A DNA stretch of 14,279 nucleotides from Rhizobium sp. Q54 (GCA_945865855.1 CAMBES010000023.1:1-14279); one strand, 5' to 3'. Shown: positions 5,760 to 13,932, numbered from the stretch's first letter. Numbers and translations: made by a program. The notes: generated by a model not told the origin, from the sequence alone.

Positions 5760-8070
5760 ATGCCTGCATTGCGGCGAAGAAACACAAGAAGAATTTTGCT
5801 GCCTAGGATGCAGTGCAGCTTACAAAATCATCAACAAACTAGGCTTTAACAATTACTACAAACTGCGTGAAGAAAATTTTTCTGCCGGAAAAATTAAGCC
5901 AGAAATCAGCGGAAAATTAGATATTTCAGAATTTGTTTTTCACGAGGAGAGCGGCGCAAATTCAGTTTCATTAATGGTGCAAGGAATGCATTGCGCCGCT
6001 TGTATATGGCTGATTGAAAGCATTTTAAAAAAACAAAAAAATGTCTTAACTGCACGCGTCAATCTCTCAAAAAAAACTCTGTTTTTACGTTGGCAAGGTG
6101 AGGCAAAAGATGGCAACAATCTGATTCAAATAATTCACGACATCGGTTACAAACTTCTTCCCTTTGACGAAGAAATCCTCAATTCCACCGAAAAAAAATA
6201 CTCTGATGAAATTCTACGCGCCCTTGCTGTTGCTGGATTTGGTGCCGGCAACATCATGCTATTTTCTTTTTCCTTATGGTTTGCAGATGCAATTGAAATG
6301 GGCGCTCAAACTAGAAATTTATTACATCTTTTTTCATCTCTTATCGCCCTCCCAGTAATTATTTTTTCAGCGCGACCATTTTTTGTATCAGCTGCGCGCT
6401 CAATAAAATCAGGATATCCAAACATGGATTTGGCGATTTCAATCGCAATTTTTTTGGCCTGCGTGGTGAGTTTGCTCGAAACTTTTAGAGGTGCGAATCA
6501 TGTCTATTTTGATTCGGCAGTGATGTTGACTTTCTTCCTGCTTATTGGTCGCTACCTCGATTTAAAAGCGCGCAAAAAAGCCTTTGCCATGGCGACAGAA
6601 TTTACTCTACTCGCCGCAAGTTTTGGAAGAGTTGAAGAGGATGAAAAAATTAAAATTTTACCCAGCAAGCAATTGCATGAGGGCATGGTCTTACTAGTCT
6701 CGGCCGGCGAGAAAATTGCTGCTGATGGCATTGTAATTTCAGGCGAAAGTGAAATTGATATTGCCTTAATTACCGGTGAAAGCCTACCGAAAAAAATTGC
6801 GCAAGGTTGCGAAGTTTTTGCCGGCACAATCAACCTGTCTCAACCGCTCAAAATAAGAATTACCAAATCACCAAAAAATAGTTTACTAGCCGAAATTATT
6901 CGCTTGAGCGAAGAAGCAGAAAGTAAAAAAATTCACTACATTCGCCTCGCTGATTACCTCTCAAGATTTTATACGCCAGCTGTTCACCTGCTTGCCTTAG
7001 CAACCTTTTGCTTTTGGTTAAAAAATGGCTGGGAAATCGCTTTAATGAATGCTACTGCAGTTTTAATTATCACTTGTCCGTGCGCCCTGGCTCTCGCTGT
7101 ACCAATTGTACAAACAATTCTAATTTCAAATTTTTTGCGAAAAGGAATTTTGGTAAAGTCGGGCGAGGCCTTGGAAAAGCTAAGCAAAATCGATGTCGTA
7201 GTTTTTGACAAAACTGGAAGTTTAACGATTGGCACGCCGAAATTAGTCGAAATAAAAATGCTGAGCGGAGACGAAGGTAATCTTCTAAAACTTGCCGCCT
7301 CACTCACAAAAAATAGTCGTCATCCGATCGCGCAGGCAATTTCAGCTAGCTATAACGAAAGTTTAGAAGAGCTTTTGATCGAGGAAAATCAAGGCTTTGG
7401 GTTAGAAGCAAATTTTGAAAATAAAATTTTACGACTTGGTCGCAAAGATTTTTGCGACGTAAAAAGTAATTTCGAAAACACAGAAAATTTACTCACCTGC
7501 TTCGTAAAATTTGGCAAAAGTGAAGCGGTATTTTTGTTTTCCGATGAAATTAAGTGTGATGCAGAAGTAGTAGTTGCGAGCCTTAGCAACTTAGGGAAAA
7601 AAATAATTTTACTTTCTGGCGACTCAGAAAAAGCAGTTGAATCCGTAGCAAAAAAATTAGGAATCACCGAATTTTACTTTGAACAAACACCAACTTCAAA
7701 GGTCAAATTTTTGCAGAAGTTAGAGAAATTTGTAATGATTGGCGATGGTCTTAACGACGCTCCAGCTCTGGCCTTGGCGCATGTCTCAATTTCTTTTTCC
7801 CGCGCCTCTGATATCTCACAAAATGTTGCAGACATAGTGATTCAAGGACAAAAATTAACACCGATTCTCGAACTGATTAACTCTTCAACAAAAGCAATTT
7901 CACTCATGAAGCAGAATCTTCTAATTGCCCTGATTTACAATCTAATCGCCGTTCCTTACGCCATCGCTGGCCATGTGGTGCCGCTGGTTGCGGCCATTGC
8001 GATGTCATCATCTTCGTTGCTGGTTCTTTTTAACTCGCTACGCATGAATTCAAAAAAATGTCTGTCTTAA
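5746..8070 (+). CDS. ccoI: CcoI/FixI copper-transporting P1B-type ATPase
   Basis: CcoI exports Cu(I) across the inner membrane for the CuB centre of cbb3 oxidase. The 774-residue protein starts with the cysteine cluster typical of FixI (C3, C6, C9, then CCLGC at 18-22), followed by a heavy-metal-associated domain with GMHCAAC (80-86). The core shows the actuator TGES (343-346), the transmembrane metal motif CPC (444-446), the phosphorylation loop DKTGSLT (488-494, phosphorylated D488), the HP dipeptide (526-527) and GDGLND (666-671). The phosphorylation loop carries Ser where most P-type ATPases have Thr; the Asp, Lys and Gly are intact, so activity is expected. About eight membrane helices fit the P1B pattern. 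It overlaps fixH upstream and ccoS downstream. The oxidase subunits ccoNOP and ccoG are not in the window. Confidence 0.95.
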   Translation: MLCSKCLHCGEETQEEFCCLGCSAAYKIINKLGFNNYYKLREENFSAGKIKPEISGKLDISEFVFHEESGANSVSLMVQGMHCAACIWLIESILKKQKNVLTARVNLSKKTLFLRWQGEAKDGNNLIQIIHDIGYKLLPFDEEILNSTEKKYSDEILRALAVAGFGAGNIMLFSFSLWFADAIEMGAQTRNLLHLFSSLIALPVIIFSARPFFVSAARSIKSGYPNMDLAISIAIFLACVVSLLETFRGANHVYFDSAVMLTFFLLIGRYLDLKARKKAFAMATEFTLLAASFGRVEEDEKIKILPSKQLHEGMVLLVSAGEKIAADGIVISGESEIDIALITGESLPKKIAQGCEVFAGTINLSQPLKIRITKSPKNSLLAEIIRLSEEAESKKIHYIRLADYLSRFYTPAVHLLALATFCFWLKNGWEIALMNATAVLIITCPCALALAVPIVQTILISNFLRKGILVKSGEALEKLSKIDVVVFDKTGSLTIGTPKLVEIKMLSGDEGNLLKLAASLTKNSRHPIAQAISASYNESLEELLIEENQGFGLEANFENKILRLGRKDFCDVKSNFENTENLLTCFVKFGKSEAVFLFSDEIKCDAEVVVASLSNLGKKIILLSGDSEKAVESVAKKLGITEFYFEQTPTSKVKFLQKLEKFVMIGDGLNDAPALALAHVSISFSRASDISQNVADIVIQGQKLTPILELINSSTKAISLMKQNLLIALIYNLIAVPYAIAGHVVPLVAAIAMSSSSLLVLFNSLRMNSKKCLS

Positions 8071-8219
8071 TTTTTCTAATTCCAATCGCTCTCGCTACTG
8101 CCTTAATAGGTCTCGTTACTTTTTTGTGGAGCTTAAAAAATAAGCAGTACGAAGATCTCGATGGCGCCGCTAGTCGCATCTTGTTCGACGACGCCGAAGA
8201 CGAAAAAAAACCCAAGTAA
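8058..8219 (+). CDS. ccoS: CcoS, cbb3 oxidase maturation protein
   Basis: This 53-codon gene overlaps the end of ccoI by 13 bp. The product has one N-terminal membrane helix (about 3-24), then KNKQYEDLDGAASRILFDDD-like text: the hallmark DLDGAASRILFDD is seen at 33-45, and a short acidic and basic tail follows. CcoS is needed, with CcoI, for putting copper and haem into the cbb3 oxidase catalytic subunit. The ccoI-ccoS order and overlap are the standard arrangement. The length is normal for the family. Confidence 0.95.
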   Translation: MSVLIFLIPIALATALIGLVTFLWSLKNKQYEDLDGAASRILFDDAEDEKKPK

Positions 8220-8307
8220 CTTACCCTTATTTTTGTTGTCTTTTTACCCTCCGAAACTAGAGCTTAGACACCCTTTATTTCCAAAGCTTCTCAGCATTTT
8301 TCTTCAC

Positions 8308-8970
8308 ATGAAAAAAAGTAATTTAATCATCCTTCTTTGCCTAATTTTGACTTCATGTAGTCAGCCATTTTGGCAAAAAGCTTGGCAAAAAGATGGTCAG
8401 CCAAAAATTAGAATTGTTGATTTGCAGGGAAAGTCTCGTCCGATAGTAACTCGCACTCCAGACTTGAATGCTCAAGCCTTAGCATCTCAGGGCAAAATAA
8501 CTCCTTTTAAAAATCGTCCGGTGCAACAAGGCGAAATAAAATCTGACCAGCCACCAATCAAAAATTATCAAGATCAAAACATCTCCAACGCAACAGCAAC
8601 TAGCGCCTTTCCTGCCGGACAGGCAACCGAGGAAATCTTTGGGGTGAATAAGAAAGAACCCGTGCAATCTGTAGAATTTGACCTCAATGAATCAGCGGAA
8701 AAGAAAAAATATGTAAACTCTGATAAAAAAGGAGTCAGCTCTGGTCAGAAATTTTTTGTGCAAGTTGGATCATTCTCAAGTCGGAGCAACGCCGATTCCA
8801 TTTTGAAAAAAATGAAAAAATTTCACTCCGGAAAAATTGAAACTGTCGAAGGCGAAAAAACAATTTATCGCGCTTTGCTCGGACCATTTTCAGACAAAAA
8901 TAAAGCCAAAGAAGTGGTGAAAAAAATTACCGATTCTGGTCGGGATGCAATTCTAACGAAAGGTAGGTAA
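8308..8970 (+). CDS. SPOR-domain lipoprotein (in the RlpA position, no double-psi barrel seen)
   Basis: The product is 220 residues from the ATG at 8308. The signal peptide carries a lipobox, LTSC, with the lipidated Cys at 17. The frame is open further upstream to 8161, but that extension overlaps ccoS and would bury the signal peptide, so I reject it. Residues 147-220 form a SPOR domain (KFFVQVGSFSSRSNADSI, later YRALLGPFSDKNKAKEV), which binds denuded glycan at division sites. The middle, including the IRIVDLQGKSRP and TPDLNAQALASQGKI phrases (35-64), is low in predicted structure. Related alphaproteobacteria have rlpA, a lytic transglycosylase with a double-psi barrel plus SPOR, just before the carboxypeptidase gene. 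I see no barrel here, so a catalytic role is doubtful. The next gene's ATG overlaps its stop by one base. Confidence 0.8.
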   Translation: MKKSNLIILLCLILTSCSQPFWQKAWQKDGQPKIRIVDLQGKSRPIVTRTPDLNAQALASQGKITPFKNRPVQQGEIKSDQPPIKNYQDQNISNATATSAFPAGQATEEIFGVNKKEPVQSVEFDLNESAEKKKYVNSDKKGVSSGQKFFVQVGSFSSRSNADSILKKMKKFHSGKIETVEGEKTIYRALLGPFSDKNKAKEVVKKITDSGRDAILTKGR

Positions 8971-9737
8971 TGAGGCGCATTGCTGTTCTCTTTCCATTGT
9001 TATTTCTACTTTCTGCATGTTCTTCTAAACTCGATAAATCCAACGACAATTTTAATAAAAAATATCGAGAAGAAATTAAAAAAATTAATGAGCAGCGCAA
9101 ACCAGACAAACAAGCCAATCAAGAAAAAATTTTTTCTAGGCCACCAACTCCAGAAGAAGTTACCGAAGATTTAGCCAGTAAAATTGAATATTATCCCTAT
9201 GTCGACATCGCCGAACTCGGTAAGAATCACGGGGCAGAAAATCTTCCAAATCAAGAAATTTATGAACAAGGCAGAATGAAAAACCCATCGGATTCCTTGT
9301 CGCCAAATGTTTTTGAGATAAATTATAATCTCGCTCTTTATCCACCATTCCGCAAAATTGGCGCCGAGTTTGAAATAATCAGCGTGCCCAAATTAGATGG
9401 CTTTGGCGTAACCACAGAAATGGCTGATAAAAGCTACCTTCTAGCTGGCAATAACTCCTTGCAGCGCGCAGTTGATTCGATTAATTCAAAAAAAACCGAG
9501 GATGATATTGAGATCAGTAAAATGTTGATTCAGGAAAAGAAAAAGATGCAGAGACAAAATAAAACAAAACAAATTTTTGGTCAGCATCTCGATGATCAAG
9601 ATGCGAGCACTCCAAAAAAATCAGCGAAAATAAAATCTTCAGCGACCCAGATTGCCAATAAAAATACGATACAAAATCAGGTGTCTGGCTTTGTCAGAAC
9701 AGTCGTCAAAAACACAGATACCCCCATACAGAAATGA
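8970..9737 (+). CDS. Lipoprotein of unknown function
   Basis: I do not recognise this family. The 255-residue product has a clear lipoprotein signal (basic MRR, hydrophobic core, LSAC lipobox with Cys at 17), so it should be anchored to a membrane, probably the outer one. After a charged linker (18-70) comes a region that looks folded (about 73-172), with aromatic and Pro-rich turns such as YYPYVDIAEL, ALYPPFRKIGAEFEI and KLDGFGVTTEMADKSYLLAG. The last 80 residues are Lys, Gln and Ser rich and probably disordered. AGGTAGG lies just before the ATG, a good ribosome binding site, and the start overlaps the previous stop. Its stop overlaps the carboxypeptidase start (ATGA). Position between a SPOR lipoprotein and a wall carboxypeptidase suggests a cell-envelope role, which is inference. 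Confidence 0.8.
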   Translation: MRRIAVLFPLLFLLSACSSKLDKSNDNFNKKYREEIKKINEQRKPDKQANQEKIFSRPPTPEEVTEDLASKIEYYPYVDIAELGKNHGAENLPNQEIYEQGRMKNPSDSLSPNVFEINYNLALYPPFRKIGAEFEIISVPKLDGFGVTTEMADKSYLLAGNNSLQRAVDSINSKKTEDDIEISKMLIQEKKKMQRQNKTKQIFGQHLDDQDASTPKKSAKIKSSATQIANKNTIQNQVSGFVRTVVKNTDTPIQK

Positions 9738-10882
9738 AATTAATTCTCGCGCTATTATTTCTTTTTGCTACGCCTGCAAAGGCCGATCAAATCAGTAAGG
9801 CTCTCCGTGAAGCTCAGTTTTATTTTCTAATCGATGCCGATACTAAAGAGGTGCTACTCTCCAAAAATGCTGACGCTCGCATCGCCCCTTCTTCGATGAC
9901 AAAAATTATGACCGCTTATGTGGTCTTTGATCAAATTCAGCAAGGTAAAATTTCTCTTAATAGTCAGTGCTTGGTCGGTAAAGACGCGTGGCACAAATCT
10001 GGCTCAAGCATGTTTTTAAATTATGGCGACGTGGTTTCGATAGATTCTTTAGTGAAGGGTTTATTGGCGGTTTCTGGCAATGACGCATCGATCGCTCTTG
10101 CCGAAAGTACCGCTGGCGGTCTCAATAATTTTGTCGCCTTGATGAATAGTAAGGCAAAAGAATTGGGGTTAAAAAATAGCCATTTTCGTAATCCGCACGG
10201 ACTCAGCGAGACTGATCACTACATGAGTATTCGCGATTTAGCCACGCTGGCAATCCGGTTGCACCAAGACTTCCCGCAATATTCACATTACTTTGGCATT
10301 CCAGAATTTACTTATCGCAACATCACTCAGCGCAATCGCAATCCACTGATTCGCGAAAATTATGACGGCATTGTTGGTGGTAAAACAGGACATACTAGCG
10401 AAGGCGGATATGGAGTTATCGGCATCGTCAAGCGCAATCATCGCCACCTAATCGCAGTGATGAATAAGGGCAAAACACCAAGGCAAAGAACTGAGATTAT
10501 TACAGACCTTCTTGATTACGGTTTTCATAATTATAAGAAATTAATTCTCTTCGAAAAAAATCAAACCGTAGCGCAACTGCCAACTTGGCTTGGTACTCGA
10601 TCAAAGATTGACGCGATAACTTCAGAACAAATCGCCTTTACCATTCCAAGAGAATATTCATTTGATGAGGTGAGGGTTAGCGTTAAATATAAAGGCCCGC
10701 TTTACGCCCCGATTAAAATCAATAGCGAAATTGCAGATTTAGTGATTGAAATCAAAGGCTACAAAAATTTTTCCTATCCACTTTTTGCCAAAGAAAAAAT
10801 TGACAAGGCTGGACGCCTCAAGAGGATAAGCCAAATTCTGCGCTATAAAACACACAACTTTTACAATAAAATTTTTCACTAA
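9734..10882 (+). CDS. D-alanyl-D-alanine carboxypeptidase (PBP5/DacF type)
   Basis: This is a penicillin-binding protein that removes the terminal D-Ala from peptidoglycan pentapeptides in the periplasm. The 382-residue product has a cleavable signal peptide (to about Ala17) and the three active-site motifs of the S11 family: SMTK (54-57, nucleophile S54), SGN (114-116) and KTG (217-219). A second beta-rich domain of the PBP5 C-terminal type spans about 270-355. A basic tail (358-382) may serve as the membrane-associating end, as in PBP5. The ATG overlaps the stop of the lipoprotein gene, and ybaB starts one base after its own stop. I leave out a gene symbol because dacC and dacF are used loosely across alphaproteobacteria. 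Confidence 0.95.
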   Translation: MKLILALLFLFATPAKADQISKALREAQFYFLIDADTKEVLLSKNADARIAPSSMTKIMTAYVVFDQIQQGKISLNSQCLVGKDAWHKSGSSMFLNYGDVVSIDSLVKGLLAVSGNDASIALAESTAGGLNNFVALMNSKAKELGLKNSHFRNPHGLSETDHYMSIRDLATLAIRLHQDFPQYSHYFGIPEFTYRNITQRNRNPLIRENYDGIVGGKTGHTSEGGYGVIGIVKRNHRHLIAVMNKGKTPRQRTEIITDLLDYGFHNYKKLILFEKNQTVAQLPTWLGTRSKIDAITSEQIAFTIPREYSFDEVRVSVKYKGPLYAPIKINSEIADLVIEIKGYKNFSYPLFAKEKIDKAGRLKRISQILRYKTHNFYNKIFH

Positions 10883-10883
10883 A

Positions 10884-11198
10884 ATGGATATCAAAATGCT
10901 CATGCGCCAAGCGCAAGAGGTGCAAAAGAAGATGCAAAAAATTCAAGATGAGCTGGCGCATCAAGAGTTTGAAGGCGCTTCGGCTGGTGGCATGGTTAAA
11001 ATTTCTATTACTGGCGCCGGTTTGGCAAAAAAAATTTTAATCGATCCATCGCTAATCAATAAGGACGAGAAAGAAATTCTTGAAGATCTACTAATTGCAG
11101 CTTTCAACGACGCCAAGAAAAGAGCCGATGATGGCTCTAGCGATACAGTCCGCAGCGCCACTAGCGGATTACAACTTCCTCCCGGATTCAAGTTTTAA
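10884..11198 (+). CDS. YbaB/EbfC nucleoid-associated protein
   Basis: This 104-residue protein forms a DNA-binding dimer that affects nucleoid organisation. The family pattern is clear: an N-terminal helix MLMRQAQEVQKKMQKIQDEL (5-24), the central GGMVKISITG strand, and the C-terminal end SGLQLPPGFKF. The length is normal. In most bacteria ybaB lies between dnaX and recR; here it follows the carboxypeptidase gene by one base and precedes trpF by three, so neither usual partner is present. It has no ribosome binding site of its own that I can see and is likely translated by coupling within the run. Confidence 0.95.
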   Translation: MDIKMLMRQAQEVQKKMQKIQDELAHQEFEGASAGGMVKISITGAGLAKKILIDPSLINKDEKEILEDLLIAAFNDAKKRADDGSSDTVRSATSGLQLPPGFKF

Positions 11199-11201
11199 TC
11201 A

Positions 11202-11831
11202 ATGCGCGAAATAAAAGTGAAGCTCTGCGGCTTTACAGAAAAAGAATCTTTGCGTGTGGCTATTGAGGCGAAGTGCGATTTTGTTGGCTTTGTTTTTTAT
11301 GAAAAATCTCCCCGCTACATCGCGCTCGAACCCGCCTCAATTCTTGCCCGAATAATTCCCACAACAATTGCCAAAGTCGCCGTTCTGGTTGATCCTGATT
11401 TTGAATTTCTTACCAAGATTTCTCAAAAATTCTCGCCTGATTTTTTTCAATTTCATGGCAATGAAAATATAAATTTTCTGCGCGAAGTACGAAAAAAATT
11501 CCCTAAAATAAAAATTATTAAAGCCTTCAGAATCAGCGAAGCCAAAGATCTAGAGCATGTTAAAAATTTTGAAGATGTCGCAGATTTATTTCTTCTCGAC
11601 GGTGCAAAACCTGGGAGTGGAAAAAGTTTTAAATGGGAAATGTTAAAAAATTTTTCTACCAAAAAAAACTGGTTTTTATCCGGCGGATTGAATGCTGACT
11701 ACCTCGATGAAGCCTTGAAAATCAGCGGCGCAAAGATGATAGATATATCATCGGGAATCGAAAAATATCCTGGTCAAAAATCACCAGAACTCATCCAAGA
11801 ATTAATGACAAAGGTCAAAAATGTTTGTTAA
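11202..11831 (+). CDS. trpF: Phosphoribosylanthranilate isomerase
   Basis: TrpF converts N-(5'-phosphoribosyl)anthranilate to CdRP in tryptophan synthesis. The 209-residue TIM barrel has the catalytic Cys in KLCG (C9) and the catalytic Asp in LLDG (D133). Other family marks are VGFVFYEKSPRYI (28-40), FFQFHGNE (81-88) and the phosphate-binding LSGGL plus DISSGIE (159-163, 181-187) with GQKS after them. All key residues are present, so the enzyme should be active. In many alphaproteobacteria trpF sits with trpB and trpA; here it is alone inside an envelope-gene run. Its last 11 bases overlap the transporter start, so the two should be co-translated. Confidence 0.95.
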   Translation: MREIKVKLCGFTEKESLRVAIEAKCDFVGFVFYEKSPRYIALEPASILARIIPTTIAKVAVLVDPDFEFLTKISQKFSPDFFQFHGNENINFLREVRKKFPKIKIIKAFRISEAKDLEHVKNFEDVADLFLLDGAKPGSGKSFKWEMLKNFSTKKNWFLSGGLNADYLDEALKISGAKMIDISSGIEKYPGQKSPELIQELMTKVKNVC

Positions 11832-13782
11832 AATAAGAAATTTTTTATTCGGAAATCCGCTCGATCCTTTCAATAAAGACACGCGCAGGCACATCTCTCT
11901 TGTTGCTTTTTTAGCCTGGGTTGGACTCGGCGCAGACGGAATTTCCTCTTCTTGTTACGGCCCAGAAGAAGCATTTCTTGCGCTTGGCACTCACGAAGAA
12001 TTAGCGATTTACTTGGCCATAGCCATTGCTTTTACCGTCTTCATTATTTCTTACGCTTACACGCAAGTAATAGAGCTTTTTCCAAATGGTGGAGGTGGTT
12101 ACCGCGTAGCCACGCGCTTACTTGGGCGTCACGCAGGACTTGTATCGGGCATGGCTTTAATTATTGATTATGTTCTCACTATCGCGATCTCGATTGCTAG
12201 TGGCGTTGATGCTATCTTCAGTTTTCTTCCAGCGGACTGGCAACAAGCAAAATTAATCGTGGCGCTTTGTTTAGTTATCCTCCTTGCGATCCTTAATTTG
12301 CGAGGCATGAAAGAGTCGATAAAGTTTTTGATGCCAGTATTTCTTGGCTTCATTGTTACTCATATTTTCCTCATTATTTACGGAATAGTAGCTCATCACT
12401 ATGGCTTGTCTGCCCTAGTGCCTAAAGCAGTTGCGGAAACAACAGAAATGAAAAATTCCCTGGGGTGGATTTTTGTATTTTCTGTTTTTCTAAAAGCTCT
12501 CTCAATGGGAGGTGGCACCTTTACTGGTTTGGAAGCGGTTTCTAACAATGTAAATACGCTTTCCGAACCCCGCATTCGCACCGCAAAAATAACAATGTTT
12601 TTGGTTGCTGTATCACTCGCCTTTACTGCCGCCGGCATTATTTTGCTCTACTTACTCTGGGGCGTTACTAAGGTTGATGGACAAACTCTAAACGCCACCG
12701 TTTTTTACTCGATTACCCAAACATGGACTTACAATGATACCCCTCTCAGCTACATTATCGTTCCAATTGTTTTGATGTTTGAAGCGGGACTATTAGTTGT
12801 CGCCGCAAATGCCGGATTTCTCGCTGGTCCAAATGTGATTTCCAACATGGCCTCCGATGAATGGATGCCAAAATCTTTCAGCTCTCTCTCGAGCCGCTTA
12901 GTAGTTAAAAATGGCATTGTATTCATGGCTGTAGCGGCCTTATTAACTCTGATAATTACTGATGGATCAGTGCATGTTTTAGTGGTGCTTTACTCGATTA
13001 ATGTGTTCATTACTTTCTCAATGTCTCTTCTTGGACTAAGTATTTACTGGTTCCGTCACCGTCATCGCCAAGAAAAATGGCTGAGCAAATTAACAATTTC
13101 AGTGATCGGATTCATCGTCTGCAGCAGCATCTTACTAATCACTATTTTTGAAAAATTTTATGAAGGTGGCTGGATAACTTTATTAATCACTTCGATCTTT
13201 GTTGGCTCAGGATTATTGATTCGAAGAATGTATCGCCGCTTCAAAATAAACCTAATGCATAAAGAGGCGGAATTTTATAATTACGAATTTTTACCATCTG
13301 ATCCAAACCTCTCTGCCGTTGATAAATCTGCGCCTACAGCAGCAATTATTGTCGATCAAACTTTTGGTAGCGGCATGAATTGTCTGCTCGAAATCAAAAA
13401 ACTTTTCCCAGGAATTTTTAAAAATTTTATTTTTGTGACTGTCGGCGAAGTTGATTCAAACACGATGCGCGAAGAAAAAAGATGGCGAGACATGCGCAGA
13501 AAAACTAAATCTATTTTGAATAAATATAAAAATTACTGCAACGCCAATGGCCGTTTTGCTAAGGCCTACATTGGCTACAACACTGATGTCGTGGAGAAAT
13601 TAACTCAACTTACCAATCGCGTTTCCAAAGATTATCCAAATGTTTTATTCTTCGGAACGAAATTCATCTTTGACAACGAAAACATTTTTACTCAAATTCT
13701 TTTTAACCACATTCCCTACATCATGCAGCGTCGTCTTCACACGAAGGGGCAAAATATGGTTATCCTCCCAATGAAAATCTAA
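11821..13782 (+). CDS. APC-superfamily permease, KimA-like potassium transporter candidate
   Basis: The 653-residue membrane protein has about 12 helices (roughly 25-468) and a soluble C-terminal domain (about 470-653). The N-terminal signature GADGISSSCYGPEEAF (37-52) and the long C-terminal part match the KimA group of APC permeases, which take up K+ with protons. As I recall them, the Bacillus KimA residues tied to K+ are D36, Y43, T121, S125, T230 and Y377. Here D39 and Y46 have the same spacing, T120 and S124 lie in a DYVLTIAISIAS helix, T233 or T235 lies in GGGTFTGLEAVSNN, and Y391 lies in LYSINVF. That supports K+ over amino acids, but substrate remains inference. AAGG lies six bases before the ATG, and the start overlaps trpF by 11 bp. 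The gene ends the run. Confidence 0.8.
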   Translation: MFVKIRNFLFGNPLDPFNKDTRRHISLVAFLAWVGLGADGISSSCYGPEEAFLALGTHEELAIYLAIAIAFTVFIISYAYTQVIELFPNGGGGYRVATRLLGRHAGLVSGMALIIDYVLTIAISIASGVDAIFSFLPADWQQAKLIVALCLVILLAILNLRGMKESIKFLMPVFLGFIVTHIFLIIYGIVAHHYGLSALVPKAVAETTEMKNSLGWIFVFSVFLKALSMGGGTFTGLEAVSNNVNTLSEPRIRTAKITMFLVAVSLAFTAAGIILLYLLWGVTKVDGQTLNATVFYSITQTWTYNDTPLSYIIVPIVLMFEAGLLVVAANAGFLAGPNVISNMASDEWMPKSFSSLSSRLVVKNGIVFMAVAALLTLIITDGSVHVLVVLYSINVFITFSMSLLGLSIYWFRHRHRQEKWLSKLTISVIGFIVCSSILLITIFEKFYEGGWITLLITSIFVGSGLLIRRMYRRFKINLMHKEAEFYNYEFLPSDPNLSAVDKSAPTAAIIVDQTFGSGMNCLLEIKKLFPGIFKNFIFVTVGEVDSNTMREEKRWRDMRRKTKSILNKYKNYCNANGRFAKAYIGYNTDVVEKLTQLTNRVSKDYPNVLFFGTKFIFDNENIFTQILFNHIPYIMQRRLHTKGQNMVILPMKI

Positions 13783-13815
13783 ATTCTTTAGGGCCCGTTT
13801 CAAAAAAAACGTTCT

Positions 13816-13912
13816 TAATTTCTTTACGAGCCCGTAGCTCAGCTGGATAGAGCAACAGCCTTCTAAGCTGTAGGTCAGGCGTTCGAATCGCCTCGGGCTC
13901 ACCAAGAAATTA
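13816..13912. repeat. 9-bp inverted repeat flanking the tRNA gene
   Basis: TAATTTCTT (13816-13824) is the exact inverse of AAGAAATTA (13904-13912). The two arms stand 3 bases before the tRNA and directly over the last A of the encoded CCA. In a precursor they could pair and extend the acceptor stem past a small internal loop. The arms are AT-rich, so chance is possible. Confidence 0.5.
13828..13904 (+). tRNA. tRNA-Arg (anticodon UCU), CCA encoded
   Basis: A full cloverleaf folds by eye. The acceptor GAGCCCG pairs with CGGGCTC, the D stem is GCTC/GAGC, and the anticodon stem is ACAGC/GCTGT with loop CTTCTAA. The T stem is AGGCG/CGCCT with loop TTCGAAT. The anticodon in the loop is TCT, which reads AGA and, by wobble, AGG. 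The discriminator base is A at 13901 and the CCA tail (13902-13904) is encoded. The variable loop is five bases. It lies 45 bp after the transporter stop, so it may be read by the upstream run or from its own promoter; I see no clear one. Confidence 0.97.
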
Positions 13913-13932
13913 TTCCGTTGGTAAAACTTTAT

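Noticed and set aside
8161..8307. Upstream extension of the SPOR lipoprotein frame to an ATG inside ccoS
   Set aside because: It would overlap ccoS by 59 bp and place 49 residues before a textbook lipoprotein signal peptide; the ATG at 8308 fits far better.
13791..13812. GGGCCC and CGTTT/AAACG as a terminator after the transporter gene
   Set aside because: GGGCCC is self-complementary with no loop, the other stem is short and AT-rich, and no proper T-run follows.
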